42,080 bases of DNA from Candidatus Woesearchaeota archaeon. GTDB lineage: Archaea; Nanobdellota; Nanobdellia; Woesearchaeales; JAHWHD01. A program made the translations under genes and the position numbers. Of the stretch, positions 33,691-41,000 are shown piece after piece. The stretch lies in the NCBI GenBank assembly GCA_019323525.1, contig JAHWHD010000060.1, positions 1 to 42,080 on the forward strand. The letters are read 5' to 3'. Positions within the stretch are counted from its first letter, which is position 1, and each line of letters begins with the position of its first letter. Under the pieces are notes generated by a model, which saw only the letters and a program-made list of their open reading frames with translations, was not told the DNA's origin and did not search any database.

Positions 33691-34346
33691 TGAAAAAAAT
33701 ATTGTTTGTTTTATGTGTGGTTGCACTGCTGGTATTAGCAGGATGTGGCGGAAAAGACGATTCTGCAACCCAACCAACAGTATCAAAACCTGTAGAAGAA
33801 CCTAGCGAGCCTGCAACAACCCAACCGACAAAGACAACACAACCATCAGAACCTGAAGAACCCGAGGCAACACAAACTGCCGAGCCTAAGGAAGAGCCAA
33901 AACCAACTTCCTCTCTCCCAGAGCTAAGCTCAGCTATAATTGAAGGACTCGAAAATTCTGTAAAAGGAGTAGCAAAAGTAGCAATATCCCCACCATCGCA
34001 GAAAGCAAAGTCAGGAGATACTTTAGTCTATGGCTTAGGAATCTACAATGCAGCTACAAAAGAACGAACATTTAGAATAAGCTCACTAGAATTCGTAAGA
34101 GCAGTCGACAATTCAAACAACGTAATCGAAGTAAGCAAAAACGATATGGATGGGTGGATCTTGACAGATTTTGACGACGTAATTCTCGACTCTTATGAAA
34201 CAGAAGTCATACCATTCTATGTCAAGGTTCGCGGCGCAGATATCACTCCAGGAGCTTATGAATTCGAGATGATAGTTCATGAGGCAGTAGGCGACTTTTT
34301 AAGAGACGAATACGGCAAGGTTTCGTTCTTTATAAAAGTCGAATAA
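33690..34346 (+). CDS. Putative membrane lipoprotein with Pro/Thr/Glu-rich spacer
   Basis: 218 aa. The N-terminus has Lys-Lys, a hydrophobic stretch and the lipobox LAGC with Cys19, typical of lipid-anchored proteins. A Thr/Pro/Glu-rich spacer (about 22-78) probably crosses the surface layer and is likely glycosylated. The C-terminal 135 residues look like one immunoglobulin-type beta-sandwich (DTLVYGLGIYNAATKERTF..., TEVIPFYVKVRGADITPG). Its start codon overlaps the upstream stop by one base, and GAGGTGG serves as ribosome site. No family recognised. A lipid anchor in archaea is inferred from the motif only. Confidence 0.75.
   Translation: MKKILFVLCVVALLVLAGCGGKDDSATQPTVSKPVEEPSEPATTQPTKTTQPSEPEEPEATQTAEPKEEPKPTSSLPELSSAIIEGLENSVKGVAKVAISPPSQKAKSGDTLVYGLGIYNAATKERTFRISSLEFVRAVDNSNNVIEVSKNDMDGWILTDFDDVILDSYETEVIPFYVKVRGADITPGAYEFEMIVHEAVGDFLRDEYGKVSFFIKVE
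34329..34337 (+). promoter_or_regulatory. TATA element for fen1 inside the lipoprotein gene end
   Basis: TTTATAAAA overlaps the last codons of the lipoprotein gene, about 34 nt before the fen1 ATG. A T7 run directly after the lipoprotein stop (34347 on) can terminate the upstream transcript. Confidence 0.45.
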
Positions 34347-34366
34347 TTTTTTTATTTTCTTTAACA

Positions 34367-35398
34367 ATGGGAACAAAAATATTTGAAATAGTTCCAAAAA
34401 AAGAGATCGATTTTAAGTTCTTATCAGGCAAGACTCTTGCTATTGACGCCCATCTTCAACTCTACCAGTTCCTATCAACCATACGACAAAGGGATGGAGC
34501 CCTCCTTACTGATTCAAAAGGCAATGTGACTTCTCATTTGATAGGTCTCTTTACTAGAACAACAAATCTTCTTCAAAAGAAGATAAAACTTATTTATGTG
34601 TTCGATGGCAAACCTCCTGAACTTAAGAAAGGGGAATGGGAAAAACGCAGAGAACTTAAACAGCAAGCTGAGAAAAAGTACAAAGCAGCTCTAGAATCAA
34701 AAGATGTAGAGTCGATGAAAAAATACGCTTCACGTACCTCTAGACTCACTAAAGAGATGGTCGATGAGGCAAAAGAACTACTGAATTCTTTAGGTATTCC
34801 AATTATCCAAGCACCGACCGAGGGCGAGGCCCAAGCAGCCCAGATAGTGAAGAACAACGACGCATTTGCAGTCGCAACACAAGACGCAGATTCCCTGATA
34901 TTCGGTACACCCAAACTTGTAAAGAACTTGGCAATCTCTGGAAGAAGGATAAAAACCGGCACACTTTCACATAAAAAGACATCGTTAGAACTGATTGAAT
35001 TAGCACAAGTCCTAAACACCTTGGGTATTGACCAGGACCAGCTCATCTCAATCGCGATGATGGTCGGTACTGACTATAACATCGGAGGAATCAAAGGAAT
35101 CGGTTCAAAGAACGCTTTGAAACTTGTAAAAAAACACGGTGACGACCTAGACTCTCTATTCAAAGAAGTTAAATGGAGCGATTATTTTGATTTCACTTGG
35201 ACAGAATTATTTTATCTTATTAAGAAGATGAAAGTCACAGACGACTATTCTATAAAATTTCAGCCAATAAACACTGAAAAAACTCAAGAGATTCTATGCG
35301 AAAAACACGACTTTGATAAAGAAAGAGTTGAAAATGCTCTGTCTAAACTCCTAGACAAAAAATCAAAAGACCAAAAAGGTTTATCAGAATGGTTCTAG
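34367..35398 (+). CDS. fen: Flap endonuclease FEN1
   Basis: Structure-specific 5' nuclease that removes Okazaki fragment flaps. 343 aa, full length. The N and I regions are present: LAIDAHLQLYQFL with the first metal Asp, YVFDGKPPELK, APTEGEAQAAQI, TQDADSLIFG, and VGTDYNIGGIKGIGSKNALKLV with the helix-hairpin-helix. The C-terminus Q336 to F343 (QKGLSEWF) is a canonical PCNA-interacting PIP box. The next gene starts inside the last codons, a 10-bp overlap. Confidence 0.96.
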   Translation: MGTKIFEIVPKKEIDFKFLSGKTLAIDAHLQLYQFLSTIRQRDGALLTDSKGNVTSHLIGLFTRTTNLLQKKIKLIYVFDGKPPELKKGEWEKRRELKQQAEKKYKAALESKDVESMKKYASRTSRLTKEMVDEAKELLNSLGIPIIQAPTEGEAQAAQIVKNNDAFAVATQDADSLIFGTPKLVKNLAISGRRIKTGTLSHKKTSLELIELAQVLNTLGIDQDQLISIAMMVGTDYNIGGIKGIGSKNALKLVKKHGDDLDSLFKEVKWSDYFDFTWTELFYLIKKMKVTDDYSIKFQPINTEKTQEILCEKHDFDKERVENALSKLLDKKSKDQKGLSEWF

Positions 35399-36402
35399 CA
35401 GTAAAAGTATCTAAAAAACATGCAGAAAAGGTAAAAACTCTTCTTATCAAAAAGAAGGTTTACAATTCCGACTACCTGCCAGAATCTGACAAAGATTTCG
35501 TATATTTTCCTGTTAAACAAAAAATAACAGACAAAAACGTTCAGATTATTCAGAAAAAACTTAGATTATTATCAAAAAAACAGACTTTAAAACAAGCACT
35601 CAAATCTAAATTATCAACACCAGAACTTAAACACCTAAAAACCGCATACGACGTTCTTGGCGATATGGCCATTATTGAGATAGATAAGCCCCTTGAGAAA
35701 AAGGAAAAAGTCATTGGCCAGACCCTTCTGCAGATAAACAAATCAATTAAAAAAGTTGCTAAGAAGATCGGGATCCACAAAGGACTTTATCGTTTGCAGA
35801 AGCTTAAAATCATCGCAGGCCAAAAGAAAAAGGAAGTGGTGTACAAAGAAAACAATATTGTCCTTAAATTCAATCCAGAAAAAGTATATTTTTCTCCTAG
35901 ATTAAGTACAGAACGAAAACGCGTCTACAAACTAGTCAAACCAGGGGAGACGGTTCTTGTCATGTTTTCTGGATGCGCGCCTTATCCTGCAGTAATCTCA
36001 AAAAATACCAAAGCAAATAAAATAGTTGGCATAGAAATAAACCCCTCCGCTCATAAATACGGTTTAGAAAACCTGCGTATCAACAAGTTAAATAACATCG
36101 AGCTATATCTGGGAGATGTCAAGAATATTGTACCAAAATTAAATACTAAATTCGATAGGATTCTTATGCCTTTACCCAAGTCCGCAGAAGACTTTCTTCA
36201 AACTGCGCTATCAGTAGCAAAAAAAGGAAGCATCATACATTTCTATGATTTCCTTGAAGATACAGAGTTCAGCAAGGCAGAGGAAAAGGTAAAAAAAGCG
36301 TGCTCTAAAGCAAAACTTAAATATAAACCCATTATTCTTGTTAAATGTGGTCAACATGCACCACATGTTTATAGGGTCTGTTTTGACTTTAAGATCCTAT
36401 AG
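35389..36402 (+). CDS. Trm5-family tRNA methyltransferase (class I SAM-dependent)
   Basis: 337 aa. Trm5 methylates N1 of guanosine 37 in tRNA, which prevents frameshifting; related paralogues act in wyosine synthesis. The N-terminal part has an insert of basic helices and the D1-like strand YDVLGDMAIIEI; the family motif YFSPRLSTERKRV follows near 165-177, then the SAM-binding region VLVMFSGCAPY and IEINPSAHKYGLENLRINKL. The catalytic loop is MPLPKSAEDFL rather than the NLP seen in many Trm5 enzymes. It overlaps the fen1 end by 10 bp. The choice between Trm5 and a paralogue is uncertain. Confidence 0.82.
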   Translation: MVLAVKVSKKHAEKVKTLLIKKKVYNSDYLPESDKDFVYFPVKQKITDKNVQIIQKKLRLLSKKQTLKQALKSKLSTPELKHLKTAYDVLGDMAIIEIDKPLEKKEKVIGQTLLQINKSIKKVAKKIGIHKGLYRLQKLKIIAGQKKKEVVYKENNIVLKFNPEKVYFSPRLSTERKRVYKLVKPGETVLVMFSGCAPYPAVISKNTKANKIVGIEINPSAHKYGLENLRINKLNNIELYLGDVKNIVPKLNTKFDRILMPLPKSAEDFLQTALSVAKKGSIIHFYDFLEDTEFSKAEEKVKKACSKAKLKYKPIILVKCGQHAPHVYRVCFDFKIL

Positions 36403-36407
36403 AAAGT

Positions 36408-36480
36408 GCAACAGTGCGATGATCTAGTGAACACCATCTGACGCAAGGATGATGAACGGAAGTAACTGGATAGCACTGCA
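36408..36480 (+). ncRNA. Candidate C/D box guide sRNA
   Basis: The short gap holds, in order: stem arm CAGTGC (36412-36417), box C-like GCGATGA (36416-36422), a 15-nt spacer, box D' CTGA (36438-36441), 7 nt, a perfect box C' ATGATGA (36449-36455), a 10-nt spacer, a degenerate box D CTGG (36466-36469), and the closing arm GCACTG (36473-36478). Further GTG/CAC pairing can extend the terminal stem. The size, order and spacings fit archaeal C/D guides that direct ribose methylation. Box D is imperfect, and I could not find the target. Confidence 0.55.
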
Positions 36481-36491
36481 CAGATTTCAAA

Positions 36492-36932
36492 ATGACAGAT
36501 AAACCAAGAGTAGGATTCGGATTGATGATTCTAAAACATGGTAAGATTCTTCTTGGTAAAAGACACGAAGATCCTACAAAAGCGGATTCTGAGCTACACG
36601 GTGAAGGCACCTGGACAATGCCGGGCGGCAAATTAGAGTTCAAAGAGAGTTTTGAAGATGCCGCTTACAGAGAGACTCTAGAAGAGACTGGCGTAAAGAT
36701 TAGTAAAACTCATCTAAAGCTAATAAGCCTGACAAACGACATTGTACAAGACGCGCATTTCATCACAATGGGTTTTCTATGCACTGAATTCGAAGGCGAG
36801 CCAAGCGTGATGGAACCTGACGAGATAACTGAATGGATGTGGTTTGATATTGACAATCTTCCTACTCCTATGTATTTTCCAAGTGAAAAAATCATACGGA
36901 ACTATTTAGACAAAATAATCTACAAAAACTAA
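36492..36932 (+). CDS. NUDIX hydrolase
   Basis: 146 aa. The Nudix box GX5EX7REUXEEXGU is complete: G46, E52, RE at 60-61, EE at 64-65 and G67, preceded by TWTMPGGKLEF. The N-terminal part reads VGFGLMILKHGKILLGKRHED, and the C-terminal part has EITEWMWFDIDNLP. The pattern is that of the MutT/NUDT15-like nucleoside-triphosphate or sugar-nucleotide pyrophosphatases; the substrate is not known. Its end overlaps the convergent PAN gene by 4 bp. A candidate C/D sRNA lies just upstream. Confidence 0.9.
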   Translation: MTDKPRVGFGLMILKHGKILLGKRHEDPTKADSELHGEGTWTMPGGKLEFKESFEDAAYRETLEETGVKISKTHLKLISLTNDIVQDAHFITMGFLCTEFEGEPSVMEPDEITEWMWFDIDNLPTPMYFPSEKIIRNYLDKIIYKN

Positions 36933-38068
36933 CCCATCATCCTCAAATATTCTTCACCATCACTCTCTTCTATATCTTTAACTTTAGAAATAGCACTCAC
37001 AAAATCTTCCATCATAACGCTTTTCCTTTTATTCCTAATCGCAAAATACCCTGCCTCTGTACAGACCGCCTTTATCTCAGCACCAGAGAAACCATCCATC
37101 TGATCTATAAGAACATTGTTATCGATTCCTTTTTCAAGGCTCATGCTGGTCGTATGTATTTTAAATATCTGCTTTACGCCTTCCTTATCAGGAACCGGAA
37201 CTTCTATCAACCTGTCTAATCTCCCGGGTCTTATAACTGCAGGATCAAGTATATCTTTCCTGTTCGTAGCCCCTATGACTTTTACATCGCCCAAAGGCTT
37301 AAAACCGTCTAGTTCTGCAAGTAATTGCATAAAGGTCCTCTGCACCTCTCTCTCCCCTGAAGTCCCTATTTCAATCCTCTTAGCAGCAAGAGCATCGATT
37401 TCGTCAATGAATATTATTGAAGGAGCCTTCTCTTTTGCAAGCGCAAAAACCTCTTTAACAAGCTTAGCGCCTTCTCCGATAAATTTCTGTACAAGCTCAG
37501 AGCCAACAATCTCTATAAATGTAGACTTTGTACTTGCAGCAACAGCCTTGGCCAGCAACGTTTTTCCAGTTCCTGGAGGACCATGCAGCAGCACGCCTTT
37601 ATGCGGTTGTATACCAATTTTCTTAAACAAGCCCGGTTTTTTTAGTGGTAGTTCAACAACCTCAATAATCTCTTGCACCTGGTCCTTTAATCCGCCCACT
37701 TTCTCCCATTCAATTGTTGGTTTATCAATAATAACGAATTTTTCAACATCAAATTTCTTAACAGACGTATGCTTTCTTATGATTGTCAAATTCTTTTGTT
37801 CAACAAGCACAGAATCCCCTGCTTCTAATTTTTCACAGTCCTTTGAGATATTAACAAGAAACTGGTTTCCGTTCGGAATTCTTATGAGAACCTTGTCTTC
37901 TAGAACCTCGCACACTTCACATATCATCAGCGGAGGATGTTTAAACTTATTTAATTCGTTATTGAGTCTATCAATTGCATCTTTCAGCATCCTGTTTTCT
38001 TCTTCTAGCTGATTAGATTCAGCTGTATAGCTGAACATTACACTGTCAATCTCGTCTTCGCTTTTCAT
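36929..38068 (-). CDS. Proteasome-activating nucleotidase PAN, atypical C-terminus
   Basis: AAA ATPase that unfolds proteins for the 20S proteasome. 379 aa: N-terminal coiled coil (about 14-43), OB domain (about 46-105), then the AAA core with GPPGTGKT (about 165), Walker B IIFIDEIDAL (about 222) and the second region of homology GATNRKDILDPAVIRPGRLDR (about 273). The protein ends YLRMMG instead of the hydrophobic-Tyr-X motif that PAN uses to open the 20S gate. Leaderless promoter: TTTATAAA at 38091-38098 is centred 26.5 nt upstream and overlaps the stop of the next gene. Confidence 0.92.
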   Translation of the reverse strand: MKSEDEIDSVMFSYTAESNQLEEENRMLKDAIDRLNNELNKFKHPPLMICEVCEVLEDKVLIRIPNGNQFLVNISKDCEKLEAGDSVLVEQKNLTIIRKHTSVKKFDVEKFVIIDKPTIEWEKVGGLKDQVQEIIEVVELPLKKPGLFKKIGIQPHKGVLLHGPPGTGKTLLAKAVAASTKSTFIEIVGSELVQKFIGEGAKLVKEVFALAKEKAPSIIFIDEIDALAAKRIEIGTSGEREVQRTFMQLLAELDGFKPLGDVKVIGATNRKDILDPAVIRPGRLDRLIEVPVPDKEGVKQIFKIHTTSMSLEKGIDNNVLIDQMDGFSGAEIKAVCTEAGYFAIRNKRKSVMMEDFVSAISKVKDIEESDGEEYLRMMG

Positions 38069-38090
38069 AATGCCTACTTAGTGAGGTATT

Positions 38091-38098
38091 TTTATAAA
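38091..38098 (-). promoter_or_regulatory. TATA element of the PAN gene
   Basis: TTTATAAA, centred 26.5 nt before the ATG at 38068, so the transcript is probably leaderless. It overlaps the stop codon of the giant membrane protein gene (38092-38094). Confidence 0.6.
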
Positions 38099-41000
38099 TC
38101 TTTCTGATTGATTCTTTCTAGTTGCTTATCTATGTGGTGAGCTACCAAATCCAATTTTTTTCCTTTTGGAGTTTGTGCCCCCAGTTCAAGCCCTAATTTT
38201 TCATACTCTCTGTGTAGATTATCATAATGTTCATTGACAAATTTCTTTGGCCAACCTCGTTTTAACAGCATTTTCTTGATTTCTTCTTTACTCTTGCCAT
38301 CTGCCATTGCAGTTAGTATAAATTTCTCGAATTTGCTCAGTCCAGGGCCAAGATCTACATCTTTTTCCTTTTTCACGACTTGCTCAGATTTCTTAATAGC
38401 ATTGTAGTGCCTATCGATTACTTGCTTAGGCACGCCTTTTGACATCAATTCTTTAGTAATCTCAGATTTTTTCATCCCTTTCTTAATCGACGAAACTATT
38501 TGGCGGTCAACATTACTTACAAGACTTTCAAAATCCGTAATATCCTTTCTTGTCTCAGGCAGTATCTTAACTAACCTAGAATCCAAGACATTTTCATATT
38601 CATTAAGTACTGCCGCCTTTGGTTCACTCTTTGCTTTTTTCTTGATTATTACATCTTTACATTTTTTAACAACCAAAGACTTAGGCCAACCCCTATCAAC
38701 CAAATTTATTACAATGGCTGATTTAGCGAGGCCTGCATTTGTAGCATCTTTTATATACCTCTGCAGCGATTCCATAGACTGCAGATAACTTCTTCTGTAT
38801 TCTCGGATTATGTTTATTTTCTTCCTTCTAAGATGCTCCTCATTATTATCAATCCTATTACCAATATTTTTAATATACTGGCCGTATTTCTTAGCCTTTG
38901 CTTCGGATCTTATTTGTCTAGAATCTAACCTTTTAACACTTTTTATTACCGGTAACTCCTGAACAAACCGCATTGTAAAGTTATGCCTATATTTGGTTAG
39001 TCTTTTTCTAATAAACTCTTCATTACCCCCTATCTCTTTATCAAGTTGCGCCAGATATCTATCATATTTTGTTTCCCGTATCTGAGTTGCGATTTTCTTT
39101 TCTGGTTCAACATATTTTGGTAAAGGCTTTCGCCAGAATTTCCTCTTTATCGGCATTCTTTCACCTATCTTTTTATCAAGAGCTTCAAGATATTGTTCGT
39201 ATTTATCTTTAGATTTATACAGGTATTCTGTTTCTTCTTTATAGATCGCACGGAATTCGGTGTCCTCAATTTTTTTCATTTTCTCCATCCGTGGTTCTCT
39301 CTCGAATATCTTATGTATTAGGTGGCTTAAGTATAGGAACTCTTTCTTAAGACCAACTGCAATTTGATCCATCATCTTACCAATCTTAGAAAACAGTTTG
39401 TACGCATGATATGCGCTATGATAATAAATGTGCTTATGAACCATTACCTTTCTAATCTTCTTGCTCTTCTGTATGGATATTACGCGCCTAACTGCGAATA
39501 TAGAATTAATACCTATACTGAGTATTCTAAACATCCTAACAATTACTTTAGGAATAAATGATAGATATTGCCAAAGCACCAACTTCTTCAAACTAAATCT
39601 CTTTACTTTTCTATGCCTTATTACTTCCATTTCAGAAGCATAGAATTTAGGGAGTTCTGCCAATCTTTGGCGTTTTATAACTACCTCCCTTTCCTTTTGC
39701 TTTGGCAGTTTTACTTTATGTACCGCTTCTAAACCTCCTCCGAACAACTTATGAATATAGTATCCCAATGAATGATACGCTTTGTGATGCATCATGACTT
39801 TCTTAGTTACTGCCTTTTCCCTTTGCTTCTTAACTGCACTCTTTAATTTATTTCTACTTCTAAGACCATGGCTGATCGAACTAACAATCCTCACAGGCAC
39901 TTCGTATAACAATAAGACTAAGAATTCCCATAAGTACTCGAAAGGCTCGGCGACAAGATTTGCAATTACTAACATTCCATAAATAACCTTGTCAACTGCA
40001 ATAAAGACGACTTGGGTTATAACTTCAACGCCCTCTAGCAAGTATTCGCCATAAACAAAACTATATTTTACGATTCCAACTATTCTTAATGGGACAGTAT
40101 AAAAAAGTAAAATTACAAGCGCCCATATATTCGCCACCAAAATGCCGAACATTTTAAACAGCACACTAACATCCGCGCCTTTCTCAACACCCGAAAAACC
40201 AGCTTCACTAACACCTCCTAACTTCTGGAATATTTTCACAGTTCCAATTAGAAGCCCCTTGATTGCTTTGGTTACATGTTTAGGAACAATAAAAACAACA
40301 TAGCAAACGATTTCGAATAAATAACCAAATGGTTCTGATACCAATCTTCCCAGTTCAACTGCATCATGTATGCCCTTTTCAAATATCGAGAAAATATCTT
40401 CACTCATCGTTTCTAAGCCTATCAAAAGATGTTCAATATCAAATGAAGTAGTTACATATAGAACTCCAAACATCATCTCTAGTTCTTTAAGAACTTCTAC
40501 GACACTCTCAACCAAGAACTCAAACCCTTGTTCTACTCCGAGCGTTACATAGTAAAATAACGCACCAAACCCTTGATTTATCAAGCTAGCTAAACTGTAA
40601 GGAGTTATTGCACCCTGCTCAACACCTTTAAACACAGGAAGTGCATACTTGTTAATCTCAGTATGAACAAGATGCTCGTGTCTCGTATAGCTAACAACAA
40701 CACCTATAACAATTAAAGCAGCTAGTAGATATAACAACTCTGCAAAAGAAATTATCTTGACAGGAATCTTAACACAAGGATCACATACACCGCCGCAATC
40801 AATATCGTCTTCATTCTGGTCAAGAACACCGTTACTACAACCTATATCAATGTAACTGCAGAACTCCTTGTCACTAGGTTTACTGAAATAAGTGCCGCAA
40901 TTTCTGGTATCTGAACATTCTCTTTGCCTATACCCATCTTCATCATACGCAGTCCAATCACTGCAGACCCATCTTTCATTGCATTCAGCAACTGCAGCCC

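Noticed and set aside
37116..38012. 298-codon plus-strand open frame antisense to PAN
   Set aside because: PAN is certain by its AAA motifs. The antisense frame is Ser/Phe/Ile-rich and has no promoter.
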